A stretch of 64,000 nt of DNA from Stomorhina lunata (taxonomy: Eukaryota; Arthropoda; Insecta; Diptera; Rhiniidae): contig OW121740.1 in the NCBI GenBank assembly GCA_933228675.1, positions 56,235,000 to 56,298,999 on the forward strand. The letters run 5' to 3'. Shown here in pieces: positions 10,374 to 23,398 of this stretch. The notes under the pieces were generated by a model. The model was given only the letters and a program-made list of their open reading frames with translations. It made no database searches and was not told where the DNA came from. Made by a program: the position numbers and the translations under genes. The stretch's first letter is position 1, and every line of letters starts with the position of its first letter.

Positions 10374-10635
10374 TAGGGCGTCTCAAAAAAAAAGTTCCCC
10401 GTACACCACCGAATATAAAATATTGCTTTTAGACAGTTTCGAAAAAAAAATTTTTTATTTTTTTCGATGCACATTGGGGTCGCCAAAAAACATTTTTCGT
10501 TATATCTTCGGCATTTACAGTCGGGTCTTAAAGTGTGATATATACATGTTTTTGTCTCGAGGAGGCCAATATTTTGCTTTAATAGTCATAAGGCTCAGAT
10601 ATCCAATTCTAGCATTTATCCATCAGACCTCAGTG
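10374..10635. repeat. Left arm of a long inverted repeat (partner at 12256-12528)
   Basis: The arm starts GGGCGTCTC and includes GTACACCACCGAATATAAA, ACATTGGGGTCGCCAAA, TCTTCGGCATTTACAGTCGG, TTAAAGTGTGATATA and CATCAGACCTCAG. Each of these has a counterpart on the minus strand of 12256-12528 in the same order. The arms are about 265 bp, roughly 80-85 per cent alike by eye, and 1.6 kb apart. The open frame that overlaps this arm shows no protein family I know. Confidence 0.75.
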
Positions 10636-10982
10636 ACGACACTCGAATTTAGATCAAATGTAGCCCGTGCGCTGCTCCTCGTTGACAGCCATGGCAGATT
10701 CATGTACAACATGAACAAAACGCTCGGTGTTTTGTGAGTGGCATAGATAGGCTGTAAAAATAATTAAAATTAGCAAATAAAACTATCAAAAGAAAGAATT
10801 TTCATTTTTTAACCTGGTATTTCGATTATTTCCTTGGAAAACTGTAATGCTTCTAACTGTTCTTGCATATAGAAATGCAAGCATGGCGAATCAGTCAATG
10901 TCGCTCTCGAAGTATATAAAATTCAGAAAATGTGGGCCGAACATTTGACGTTGCTTCAATTCTGGCTGATATAATCTTTGTA
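10636..10982. other. Unassigned, inside the inverted repeat
   Basis: This stretch lies between the left arm and the Helitron-like copy C1. It has a GC-richer piece (10640-10740) with no match elsewhere in the window. No gene or repeat is recognised. Confidence 0.35.
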
Positions 10983-11972
10983 GTACCTGGTTGACCGAGC
11001 CTTGCTAGGAGCTTTATGATAAGCATTTTGTGCAAATATTCAGTTAATTTCTAAGTATTTTATTATTTTTTCCGATCAACACATAGTTTGCATAGTTTAC
11101 AGATTAACTCATTTTGAAAAATTTTGGAAATTGGTCATACCAACAGAAACCTCCGTCGACTCATGCGCAACAACTTTGCTAAATATTATAGCCTGATCAA
11201 ATGCACAATTTTTCATTTTGAGTAATTTTCAGTGGCGCCACCTATTGGACTTTGGTCATTCCCATAAATAAACCTTCGTCGGCTTATCCGCAACAACTTT
11301 GCTAAAGATTATAGCATGATTAAATGTACAGCTTACGATTAAATTGACTTTGAGTAATTTTCAGTAGCGCCACCTGTCGGAAATTATTCACACCAATTAA
11401 AAACCTTTGCCGGCTCATGCGCTACAACTTTGCTAAAGATCATAGCATGATCAAATATACAGTTTACGATTTAATTAATTTTTAGTAATTTTCAGTGGCG
11501 CCACCTAACGGAAATTAGTCCTACCAACTTAGAAACCTTTGTCGGCTTATCCGCAACATCTTCGCTAAAGAGCATAATATGATCACAGTTTACTATTCTT
11601 TAAAGAACATACATACAAACATTCATTTGTTTAAAATGCAGTTAACATAATTCCTATTTATATTACTTTTGTGATGTTAAGTTATCATTTTATCCCTTTT
11701 TTACCCATGCGCAACAACCCCAAAATCAAAAAAGTACCAAGTACGTGTTCAATATTTCTTTCACATCTATTGACTGCTGTACAAAGTTCCTTTCTTTATT
11801 CTTTGGTTTAAAATATAGAGTAGGTTAAAAAAGTACCAAAAGAACTATTTTCACCCTTTTTTACCCCCTGTCGGACATAGTTTCAAAAAAGTACCAAACA
11901 CCTGTCAGCATATTTTAACAGCTATTCAAAACATAATTTTAATTTTGTTTTTATACCTATTACTTTAGGAGA
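10983..11972 (-). mobile_element. Helitron-like family C, copy C1 (5' truncated)
   Basis: The plus strand opens with GTACCTGGTTGACCGAGCC, the reverse of the family 3' end. The hairpin is damaged here (CTTGCTAGG in place of GCTCGG). It runs through about four 130-bp units ending in GGCGCCACCT and then the ACCAAACACCTGTC blocks, stopping near AGGAGATATCAGAG. The (TA)n tract and the 5' terminus are missing. Confidence 0.7.
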
Positions 11973-12255
11973 TATCAGAGACATCTGATTTACTAGCGTA
12001 TCTTGGTCTGTTATCATCGGCAACAAGATATTCTCAGGGTGGAAAAAGTTAACGTAATTTTGTATGGACCGACAAACGTCGTTCAAAGAAATAACGAAAA
12101 ATGTTTTTTGGCTACCCCACTGTGCGGCAAAACAAAAAATGCTTGTTTTTAAAAGTTCGGTTGGAATTAACGAAAAACTTCCTTAGTAAAAGTAATAGCG
12201 ATTTTTTAAGAGTTTTAATTTTCTTACATTAGTTGTGTACATTAGGGTGGTAGGA

Positions 12256-12528
12256 ACTGAGGTCTGATGAATAAATACAACAACTGGACAGCTGAGACCA
12301 ATGAGTATTAAAGCAAAATATTGGGCAGCTGGAGACAAAAACATCGATATATCACACTTTAAGATCCGACTATAAATGCCGAAGATACAATGAAAATGTA
12401 CTTTGGCGACCCCAATGTGCGGCGAAAAAAATTAAAAAAAATTTTTTCGAAACTGTCTTACAACAATACTTTATATTCGGTGGTGTACGGCGAACTTTTT
12501 TTTTCTTCCATATAAGTCGAGACGCTCT
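12256..12528. repeat. Right arm of the long inverted repeat
   Basis: On the minus strand this arm reads GAGCGTCTCGACTTATATGG, then GTACACCACCGAATATAAAG, TTGGGGTCGCCAAAG, TCTTCGGCATTTATAGTCGG and CATCAGACCTCAG, paralleling 10374-10635. The stretch 11973-12255 between C1 and this arm has no recognised content. Confidence 0.75.
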
Positions 12529-12901
12529 ATGGGCTTCTATGTTTTGAAATTAGAAAAAACAAAAAATGTATTTTCGAAAATATTCTGTATGAGTACAGTG
12601 AATTATCAGGACTAAAACAAGGAATTAAGAATTGACCGTGTGTGAATAGTAAAATATTGACCGATTTCAAAAGTTGGTAAGTATTTACCTTGATTTTTGT
12701 ACTAAATTTCATAAAAAATATACTGAAATGTATGGCCAAAATTTCGATTCCGGTAAGTGTGCCCTATTTGAGGTACCCGAAAAAATGTTTCCTGTCGGTG
12801 TTAAGTACATACAGTACTAGGCAGCAAAATGCAACGTTAAACCATATGAACATTAGTCACATGTGTATCAAAATAACGGTGAACAACTCGTTTCCCTTAT
12901 T

Positions 12902-13082
12902 ATGGAAAGAAAGTCTTGCAGCGGTTGCCCAAGAAAATCTACCAAGCGCGAAGATTACCAAATGATTAGACTTGTTAAAGCTGATATAAGAACGACAGCT
13001 GTCGACGTTACTAAATTTGCTAGTGAGCAAACGGGGTTTTAAATTGGAGTGCGTGCCTTTCCTAGATTGAATAATGTTAATA
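12902..13082 (+). pseudogene. Tc1 transposase, N-terminal part (split gene, piece 1)
   Basis: From an ATG at 12902 the frame gives CSGCPRKSTKRED (the GRPR-like hinge), RLVKADIRTTAVDVTKFA (second helix-turn-helix region), a stop after EQTGF, then RLNNVN up to the insertion of copy C2. This is the paired-like DNA-binding half of a Tc1-type transposase. The first helix-turn-helix upstream is not clear. The chain continues without loss at 14782, where IFARRPAKK completes the linker. Broken by at least one stop codon and by the 1.7-kb insertion. Confidence 0.8.
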
Positions 13083-14781
<1,699 letters not shown>

Positions 14782-15254
14782 TATTTGCCAGACGTCCCGC
14801 AAAGAAATAGCTAACATCTAAGGCCAATAAGATCAAGCGCCTTGATTTTGTGAAGCGTTATCAAAATTGGTCAAATAGATAAAAGTACTGTGGAGTGATG
14901 AGAGTAAATTTAATATTTTTGGTCCAGATGGGATAAAATATATTCAAAGACCACCTAAGCAAAGATATTCTCCTAGGTATCAGCTGCCAACAGTTAAACA
15001 TGACTGAGGTTCACTCATGGTGTGGGGTAAGTTTCTTTTGTATTTTACCGAAGTTCCTTATTTTATGTAATTTACTGGTAGGTGCGTTTTCTTATGACGG
15101 AGTTGGTCCGCTGTTGAAAATCGATTTTATTAAATATGAATGCCACTAAATACTGTGGGGTCTTAGAAGAAAATATGCTCCCACAACTTCTGGAAATATG
15201 CCCTCAAAAAGCATATTTCAACAAGACAAGAACGCTCTAGTCGCTTGGTTTGTA
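14782..15254 (+). pseudogene. Tc1 transposase, catalytic part (piece 2) with a 55-bp intron
   Basis: The frame resumes after C2 with IFARRPAKK, then LTSKANKIKRLDFVKRYQNW, the first catalytic aspartate in KVLWSDESKFNIFGPDG, RPPKQRYSPRYQLPTVKHD, and MVWG. An intron-like segment with GTAAGT and a TAG acceptor (15027-15081) follows in the GGT codon. It is followed by AFSYDGVGPL and, after frameshifts, ENMLPQLLEICPQKAYF and FQQDKNALVA, the second aspartate motif. The chain then stops at a MITE (15255), so the last glutamate region is absent. Stops and at least two frameshifts mark it as dead. Confidence 0.85.
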
Positions 15255-15385
15255 AAGCTACGGTCACATTGATTAAATATTTAATCGAAATTATCAAATA
15301 TTTGATCCTCGTAGTCTGACCACAAAATATTTTTGAGGTTCAAACAAGAAACATGTTGATTTGAACAAAACAAAATCATTTTTGA
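15255..15385 (+). mobile_element. MITE family D, copy D1 (partial)
   Basis: From AGCTACGGTCACATTGATTA to AACAAAACAAAATCATTT this matches 63133-63270 closely, including TTTGATCCTCGTAGTCTGAC. Only the left third of the family is present. It interrupts the Tc1 transposase relic just after the FQQD motif. Confidence 0.7.
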
Positions 15386-15700
15386 AAAAATCGCTAAGCT
15401 AATTGGTATTGTTGGTAGAACTTTTGGAGCTTTATAGTTCAACATTTAAAATATTTTAGTGGTTTTCCCAGTATTTACTTTGATCAAAATTCGGTCTCAT
15501 AACGGGGTATAGTTTTACATTAATAAGTTATTAAATACTTTTCGTTGTGCTTAATATGTAGTTAGGCTAAACACGTTAATAGTAATACGGCAGGTCCATA
15601 TATTTCGTTAGGAGTTCCTAATGCATTCATAATATATAAAGTCTGGGCTGAACATTGACTGATGCCTATCTAATTTCATAGGTGCAATCTTTATATAATG
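15386..15700. other. Unassigned
   Basis: This may include a diverged remainder of MITE D or of the HINE next to it. I could not match it to either. No coding signal is seen. Confidence 0.3.
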
Positions 15701-17033
15701 AATGTACCTCCATATCTTTTTGATTGCAGATATAAAAAGGGGATGTTATATATATAAGAATTATAGCCAAATGTTGACCGATTGTAACAAAATTTTACAC
15801 ACTGGCTGGTCTATATATATAGAGCTTATTCTTAAAAAATTTAATTTAATTTAATAGCTTTTAACTGGCCTTTGCTAAAATTTTTTATATGAAAGCTAAA
15901 GTCAAATATGTCCTGATTAATATAAAATTTGATAAACTGATCAAAAATTGCATAAAACTTCCCCATTTTCAATTTAATCGTCAAAGCTATTACAATTGTT
16001 TTTAATTTATCAGCATTAATGAGTTTCCCGGGGCGGGGTTATATGGGAGCTCCAACTAAATTTGAACCGATTTTGTGTATTTTCAACACACATCTTTTTC
16101 AAGACATCCAAAATACTTTTGTAAAATTTTGTCCCTCTAACTCTTTTCGTTAAGGCGCTATCGTGCTTTTATCTGACGGACATAAACAACCTTTTCTTAA
16201 TGTATTTTTGTGTTTCCATAAGTTTTTTATATGGGAGCTATGGTGAAATGGTGACCGATTGTGACAAAATTTGCACACTAGCTGACACTGACATAAGACT
16301 TCCTTGTGCTTAATTTAGTCTTACTAGCTTTTGTAGTTAAGGAGCTATCACGATTTTATCTGACGGACAGACGAACATAAATCCCCTTTTCTTTTCGAAT
16401 TTTTGTGTTTTCGTAAGTTTTTTATATGGGAGCTAGGTCAAATGGTGACCGATTGCTACAAAATTTTGCACACTAGCTGGCATTGACATAAGACTTTCTT
16501 GTGCCAAATTAAGTGGTTATATTTGTTATACTTTCAGATTAATTGGCATTTAAGTGTATTTTAGGTGAAATTTAGGCTGTTTTCGTAAGTATTTTGTATG
16601 GGAGCTATGGCTAAATGTGAACCGATTTTGATGAAATTTTACACACTGCCTAGGGTTAATGTAAAACTTCTATATACAAAATTTTATTATCATAGCTGCT
16701 ATAATTTGTCATTTATTAACAAATGAGCGATTAGCTTAGACGAGGTTATACGGGAGCTATGGTCGAATGTGAACCGATTTTTCATAATTTCAATACCAAA
16801 ATGTTCTCAGAGATGAAGAATATTTTTACTAAGTTTCAGTTTAGGCGTTATCGTGATTTCAACAGACAGACAGACAGACGGACAGACAGACGGACATCGC
16901 TCAATCGTCTTAGAATTTCATAAGGATTCAGAATATATATCGTTTTTGGTTTTTGAGCCAATATTAAGGAAATTACAAACGGAATGACAATCTCAATATT
17001 CCCCCCATTCTTTTTGATGGTGGGTATAAAAAT
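15700..17033 (-). mobile_element. HINE family 3, copy 3a
   Basis: The 5' end on the minus strand is TTTTTATACCCACCATCAAA, followed by a GGGGGG block, GGCTCAAAAACC, GATATATATTCTGAATCC, a GATTGAGCGATGTCCGTC block and a (GTCY)n tract (16861-16897). The body has four to five units of about 185 bp with TGGGAGCTATGG and ACCGATTG and ACACTAGCTG. The plus-strand copy 3b (56068-56728) has the same start and order. The 3' hairpin end is not identified, so the lower boundary is approximate. Confidence 0.7.
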
Positions 17034-17695
17034 ACGCGAAATGTTACAAGAATTAATTCTTTTGAGGTAATTTTCGACCACTTTTTGACACATATTGGGT
17101 GGTATTTCAGCCATAACTTGACGAATGTTGGCTTTTAAGTGATCAAATTTTAAAGGTTTATCTGCGCGTAGCCCACAAAAAAGCCTAATGATTTCAAATC
17201 GCATGATCTTGGTGGCCAGTTGATATCGCGGACAAGAAATGTCTCTGGCAATAAAGCCATATTCGCTGGAGTTGTATGGCATGTGACATCGTCTCATATT
17301 CTCCAAGTCGTATTCATCAATAGCAGGAGAAAAAAAAGTCGGTTGTCACATCCTAATTCCTGAGAACGACGAGGAATCGACACATTCGGGTCTTCGGCAA
17401 CACTTTTACTTACATTAGTGATGTTTTCAGCGGAACAAGCGAAACGATGATGCACAGGCCTTACAATATTTGTGACCGCTCCATTATCTTAAAATTTCCT
17501 CACAGTTTTGCCAATTGCCTGCGTAGTTGGATGATAATGTAAACCATAATCTCCTCTTAAAGCAAGATATGTGGCTTTTGCGGAATCACCATTTTTGTAA
17601 TATGTTTTAATAATTTTTATGCGTTGTGCGATACTTAAGCGATCCAATTTCGTAAATATCGGACTTTCAACTGAAAAGAAAAAAATTGGTTTAAC
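17034..17695 (-). pseudogene. Tc1/mariner-superfamily transposase relic with internal deletion
   Basis: Reading leftwards from about 17695: SIAQRIKIIKTYYKNGDSAK and LALRGDYGLHYHPTTQAIGK (helix-turn-helix), then RPVHHRFACSAENI and EDPNVSIPRRSQELG. A deletion then joins this to SPAIDEYDLENM and CHTTPANMALLPETF, INWPPRSCDL and finally LKANIRQVMAEIPPNMCQKV. The segments with the first two catalytic aspartates are gone. I recognise this as a transposase type common in insect genomes (N-terminal helix-turn-helix with a DDE_3-like core); that is from memory of the family. The C terminus stops at NISR, exactly where HINE 3a begins, so the HINE probably inserted into it or removed its end. Several stops and frameshifts. 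Confidence 0.75.
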
Positions 17696-18109
17696 AAATT
17701 AGTTTGACAAATGTCGAATCCCAGTCATATACTTTTGAAACCACGAAATAGATAACTGGATATTTCTTAAATAATTTAATTAATGATGCAGATTTACTTT
17801 ACATACTGGTCACTATAGTTACATTAAATGAAATCAAAAAAATTACAATTAAACATTTCAATCCCAAAAAAATAATGCGAGGTTTTCGATCTGTCTAAAA
17901 GAAAGGATACTCCTCCTGAAGATGATGGCTAACCAACCATCGAAAGTCGTAGAGGAATTTATTTTCTCACAAACATTTTTTTTCTCACAAAATTTCACTT
18001 AACAGTGCATATCGTGAGCCTTTATTGAATACCGACTATGAACCAAATCAAATATTTTTAAGGAAAGGCGAAAAAGTGTTTAGTAACCAAAAAACTTTAA
18101 TAGAAGTCA
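17696..18109. other. Unassigned, between the transposase relic and the satellite
   Basis: No motif or recurring repeat is recognised. It probably includes the non-coding 5' flank of the transposon, but I could not find its terminal repeat. Confidence 0.3.
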
Positions 18110-19397
18110 ATAAGAAATTTTTGAAAAATTTCCTATAAAAATAAGAAATTTTTGAAAAATTTCCTATAAAAATTAGAAATTTTTGAAAAATTTACTATAA
18201 AAATAAGAAAATTTTAAAAATTTTCCTATAAAAATTAGAAATTATTTAAAAAAAATTCCTTTAAAAATAAAAAAATTTCAAAAAATTTCTTATAAAAATA
18301 AGAAATGTTTGAAAAATTACCTATAAAAATAAGAAATTTTTGAAAAATTTCCTATAAAAATAAAATTTTTTTAAAAATTTTCTATAAAAATAAGATGTTT
18401 TTGAAAAATTTCCTATAAAAATAGGAAATTTTTTAAAAATTTCCTATAATAATAAGAAAATTTTTTAAAATTTCCTATAAAAATAACAAATTTTTAAAAA
18501 ATTTCTTATAAATATAACAAATTTTTAAAAAATTTCCTATAAAAGTAAGAAATTTAAAAAAAAATTTCCTATAAAAATAAGAAATTTTTTTAAAAAATTT
18601 CCTATAAAAATAAGAAATTTTTTAAAAAATTTCCTATAAAAATAAGAAATTTGTAAAAAATTTTCTATAAAAATTGGAATTTTTTAAAAAATTTCCTATA
18701 AAAATAAGAAATTTTGGAAAAATTTAAAAATAAGAATTTTTTAAAAGTTTCCTATAAAAATAAGAAATTTTGAAAAATTTCCTTTAAAGTAAGAAATTTT
18801 GAAAAATTTCCTTTAAAATAAGAAATTTTTTAAAAATTTCCTATAAAATAAGAAATTTTTAGAAACTTTATTGATAAAAATAAGAAGTTTTTGAAAATTT
18901 CAAATAAAAATAAAATTTTTTTGAAAAATTTCCCATAAAAATATTTTTTTTTTTAAATTTCATATAAAAATATAAATTTATAAAAAATTTCTTATAAATA
19001 TAAGAAATTGTTGAAATTTTTTTTGTAAAAATGGAAATCTTTGTAAAATTTCTTATAAAAATAAGAAATTTTTTTAAATATTTCCTATAACAATAAAAAT
19101 TTTTGAAAAATTTCTTATAAAAATAAGTAAATTTTGAAAAATTTGATATTTTTGAAAAATTTCATATAAAAATAATAAAATTTTGAGAATTTTCCTATAA
19201 AAAAGAGACATTTTTAAAAAATTTTCTTATAAAAATAAGAAATTTTTAAAAACTTCCTATAAAAATAAAAAATTTTTGAAAAATTTCTTATAAAAGTAAA
19301 TTTTTTTTTTAAATTTCTTATAAGTTAAGAAATTTTTGAAAAATGTCCTACAAAAATAACAAATTTTTGAAAAAATTCCTATAAAAATAAGAAATTA
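18110..19397. repeat. Satellite-like tandem array, about 30-bp unit
   Basis: Roughly 43 head-to-tail units of AAGAAATTTTTGAAAAATTT plus CCTATAAAAAT. Units differ mainly in the length of A and T runs and in single substitutions. The core GAAATTTTTGAAAAATTTC is nearly palindromic, so each unit can form a small hairpin. Drift is spread evenly with a few shortened units (near 18725 and 19140), as expected of an old array that is not being homogenised strongly. Nothing related was found elsewhere in the window. Confidence 0.95.
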
Positions 19398-19402
19398 ATT
19401 AC

Positions 19403-20055
19403 TTGGGAAATCACTTAGAATCACTGGCTGGCTGGACCCCCATGTAAATCTTGTAATCAAACTACAGGTCGCAATTCTAAAGATAATTTGATGAAATTTG
19501 GCACAGATAAATTTTTTGATAATGGGACCATGGCTATTGAAATTGGTCAAAATCGGTCCATTATTTATGGTACCTCTCATAGGTCCCACTTCCCGGAGTT
19601 GCTATATTGGCCACAAATATCAATATTTTTTTCATGAAATTTAAAACAGATACTGCTTATGTAAATTTAAATCACTGTACCAAATTTCGTTAAAATCGGT
19701 CCACATTTGACCATAGCTCCTATACAAACTCTTCTTCAAAGAGACAAAAAATCACTAAAACGCTCGTAAATCTAAAGATAATGAAAATTTTGAGTTTATT
19801 TTTTGCATACATAATTTTTGTAACAACTGTAATCAATTTGCCAAATTTCGAGATAATCGGTCCACATTTGACCCTAGCTCTCATATAAGTCCAAATGACG
19901 AAAACAGGTTGAATATATACGTTTTGAGAAAATGTTTGTATAATGCAAAATTTAGCAAATATTTGTCTTTATACAGGAAAAATAACACCTTTGACCTTAG
20001 TGGTGAAGGGTATCGTATGGTCGGCTTGACCGACTATAGCGCTTTCTTACTTGTT
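19403..20055 (+). mobile_element. HINE family 2, copy 2b (5' truncated)
   Basis: It begins inside the CTTAGAATCACT block, next to the satellite, and continues through GGCTGGCTGGACCCCCATGT, AATCAAACTACAGGTCGCAA, TGGGACCATGGCTATTGAAA to the 3' end GGTGAAGGGTATCGTATGGT, hairpin GTCGG-CTTGA-CCGAC and GCGCTTTCTTACTTGTTTT. The INE-1-like start and the (GTCY)n tract are mostly missing. Confidence 0.8.
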
Positions 20056-20965
20056 TTTTATCAGTTAGTATTGATTTTTGTTGAATTTTGCATGAAATGA
20101 AATAAAAAATGTAATTTAAAAAAAATACAAATTTTCATTTTGACCGTCTTATGATTTCAAGCTTTTATTATTTCCATAAAGAGAATATGACCTCCTTGAA
20201 ATTTGATTTATGATGGAATTGTTACATTTTTGTGCGAACGGTTACATATGATCTTAGTAATTGAAAATTATAAATAAGCATACAAAATCCCCATTAGCTA
20301 CTGAGCATTAAAATATTTTTTAATCCTTTTTTGGTTTAAATAAAAACTCAGTTTTTTTCTCAAATTAAAAAAAAAAACAAAATTATAAAGGAAGTCGTGA
20401 TTTTCTTAAAAAACAACATTCATAATTTAACAATCACAAAAATATAAAAAAAGAATAACAAAATTCACGTATCTTTTTTTTTTTTTTTGTTAACTCGACA
20501 ATATTTAGCTTAAAAAATCCTTAACAAGAATTGCTTTAATCATCCAGAAATAAAATGCACTTTATTTTTTTATATACCAAAAAAAAAAAAACAAAATTAA
20601 ATGAAAATGAAACATATTTTTTCACACTTATTTTGTTGCGCTTTTGTTGAACCACGTATTGTTTAATTAAAAATCATACCATAGCACGTTTACACAGAAG
20701 TCAACTTTTTAAGGAAAAATACGAAAAAAAAGAAACTTTGCTCAAAAGAAGTTCTGCTGTGGAAGCTGAAGAAAAAGAAATGATTTTTACAAAAATCATA
20801 CATTAAACTATACTTCAGGAGATGACAATGAATGAAGAGGATTCAACAACATTATAACGAACATTTATATAAGTACACAAGATGTGCATTACAGTGATGT
20901 AGGAATTTGTAGCAGTTCCAATTGAAACATTTCAATTTATAAATCTTATCTTATCTTATTATATT
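20056..20965. other. Unassigned AT-rich stretch
   Basis: Long A and T runs and no recurring repeat, gene or RNA that I can support. Probably host non-coding DNA. Confidence 0.4.
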
Positions 20966-22495
20966 ATATATATTCTTAAACGAGCAATAATTGTATATAT
21001 ATATACATATATATATATATATAGAATGGCTATCTTGAAAACGGCTCTAACGATTTTAATAAAATTTGGACAGTGGTTATCTTTTTTGATGTATGGGTCG
21101 AAGAAGAAGGGACTTTTGGAACTTTTACCTCTAAGAGGGTAAAAACGGGTAAAAAGGGGAAAAAATCGAAAACGCTATGTCTCCTAAAGTAATAGGTATA
21201 GAAACAAAATTAAAATTACGTTTTAAACAGCTTTGAAAATAAGCGGACAGGTGTTTGGTACTTTTTTGAAACTATGTCCGATAGGGGGTAAAAAAGGGTG
21301 AAAATAGTTTTTTTTTACACCTTTTTAACCCACTCTTATATTTTAAACTAAAGAATATAGAAAGAAACTTGGTACTGCAATCAATAGATGTAAAAAAAAC
21401 ATTAAACACGTATTTGGTACTTTTTTGATTTTGAATGGGTAAAAAAGGGATAAAATGATAACTTAACATCTCCAAAGTAATATGAATAGGAACATTATAC
21501 ATTATGTTAAATGCGTTTTAAAAAAATGTACCGAATTCAATTGACACCAAAAAAGTACCAAATATACATATGGAACTTTTAGAAATTAGGGAATAAAAAG
21601 GGGGAAAAATTAGTATTATTTTAAACAAATGAATGTTTGTCTGTATGTATGTTCTTTATAGAATAGTAAACTGTGAATTTGATTGTGTTATGCTCTTTAG
21701 CGAAGATGTTGCGGATAAGCCGGCGAAGGTTTTAAAGTTGATAAGACTAATTTCCGACAGATGGCGCCACTGAAAATTACTAAAAATTAATTAAATCGTA
21801 AACTGTACATTTGATCATGCTATGATCTTTAGCAAAGTTGTAGCGCATGAGCCGACGAAGGCTTTTTAGTTGGTATGAATAATTTCCGACAGGTGGCGCT
21901 ACAGAAACTTACTCAAAGTCAATTTAATCGTAATCTGTACATTTAATCATGCTACAATCTTTAGCAAAGTTGTTGCACATGAGCCGACAAAGGTTTCTTA
22001 GTTGGTATGAAGAAATTTCGACAGGTGGCGCTACTGAAATTTACTCAAAGTCAATTTAATCGTATGCTGTACATTTAATCATGCTATAATCTTCAGCAAA
22101 GTTGTTACGGATAAGCCGAAGAAGGTTTATGAATTGGAATAAGCAAAGTCCGATAGGTGGCGCCACAGAAAACTACTCAAAATGAATTAAATCGTAAACT
22201 GTGCATTTGATCAGACTATGATCTTTAGCAAAGTTGTTGCGCATGAGTCGACAGAGGTTTCTGTTGATATGAATAATTTCCAAAATTATTCAAAATGAGT
22301 TAAACTGTAAACTATGCAAACTATGTGTTGGTCGGACAAAATAAATCAAATAATTCAAAATTAACTGAATATTTCTACAATGTCTTTCCTCTAAATTTAT
22401 TTTAGCACTTTATAATATAAAATATATAAAAACTTTAAAATTTTCCTCAAAATGCTTATCATAAAGCTCCGAGCAAGGCTCGGTCTACCAGGTAC
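20966..22495 (+). mobile_element. Helitron-like family C, copy C3
   Basis: Plus-strand orientation. It starts TATTCTTAAACGAGCAATAA with a short TA tract, then GGGTAAAAA-type blocks with CAGGTGTTTGGTACTTTT. About five 130-bp units with GTGGCGCCAC or GTGGCGCTAC follow between 21700 and 22250. It ends with AAGCTCCGAGCAAGGCTCGG (perfect 6-bp hairpin) and TCTACCAGGTAC. The far 5' end is degenerate. Confidence 0.75.
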
Positions 22496-23394
22496 TATTG
22501 TATTTCATGAAATAGATCAGAGAAGTCTAATTTATCTGCCCGAAAAGTATTAATGCAAAACGCGAACTATTATTTTACACACTTCTGTAAAATGATCTCG
22601 GTAGTTATATTAAGTTAAACTTAATATTGTTGATGTGTATTTCTTCTTCTTTAGACTCTAGTTGTAATTTTAGTTATAGTTCAGCTACTACCACCGCTGC
22701 TACCATTAATTCCACTAACGATCTTCATCATAATCATCCTCCTTTACTACTTTGTACGTAGCCGTGAAATAGTAGTAGCATGTGTGAAGGATCTTGTTTA
22801 GGATGTTGTTATTTTTTTTTTCTTCTTGCAACAAATCTAGCTGCTGTTTTATAATGTTTTAGTTTTTTTATTTTTTAACTTCATTTCTTCCTTCAACTTC
22901 CATAAGAACGTGCCTCTTTTCCAATTGAGTTTAAGTTATTGTCATGGTTGTTAAGACGAGTGGTAGTTTTATTTGTTCGCTGTTACCTGATGGTGGCTTT
23001 TGCTAGTGATGAGGATGATGATGACTTTTACAATAAATAAATAAAATGAATTAAAAATAAAAAAAGAAATAGTTACAACAACAGTAGCAACCAAACATCA
23101 ACAAAACGTCACTTGAATTCTGGTTAAACGAAATGTTAGTTTAACTATGACCACGTTTTCTTATAATTTATTAAGTTTTTCACACTCTCAAATTTTACCC
23201 TGTAAAATATTGTTTTTGTGGTAGTAATTTGGCCGGTACTTTATACCATGATAGAATAGTATTTTATATTAATATTTATTCTTCTCTAAACTAAACTTTT
23301 TCTGTTACATCAACAGGGCCTTATGTCAGCAGTGCTAAAATACTTTGGTGGATTTATCGAAACATCAAGTTAATGAGTGACATGTATAACTTAA
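22496..23394. other. Unassigned stretch
   Basis: Mixed-composition sequence with CAC/TAC triplets near 22690-22740 and no recurring repeat. No open frame has a recognisable domain. Possibly host non-coding DNA. Confidence 0.4.
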
Positions 23395-23398
23395 TTAA

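Noticed and set aside
10366..10737. A 123-codon gene on the plus strand
   Set aside because: Most of it lies in one arm of an inverted repeat whose partner does not keep the frame. No family is recognised.
16848..17306. A single 152-codon gene on the minus strand
   Set aside because: The frame mixes part of a transposase relic with the start of HINE 3a; the ends are unrelated to each other.
18110..19397. A CRISPR-like array
   Set aside because: Units are contiguous with no unique spacers, and the genome is eukaryotic.
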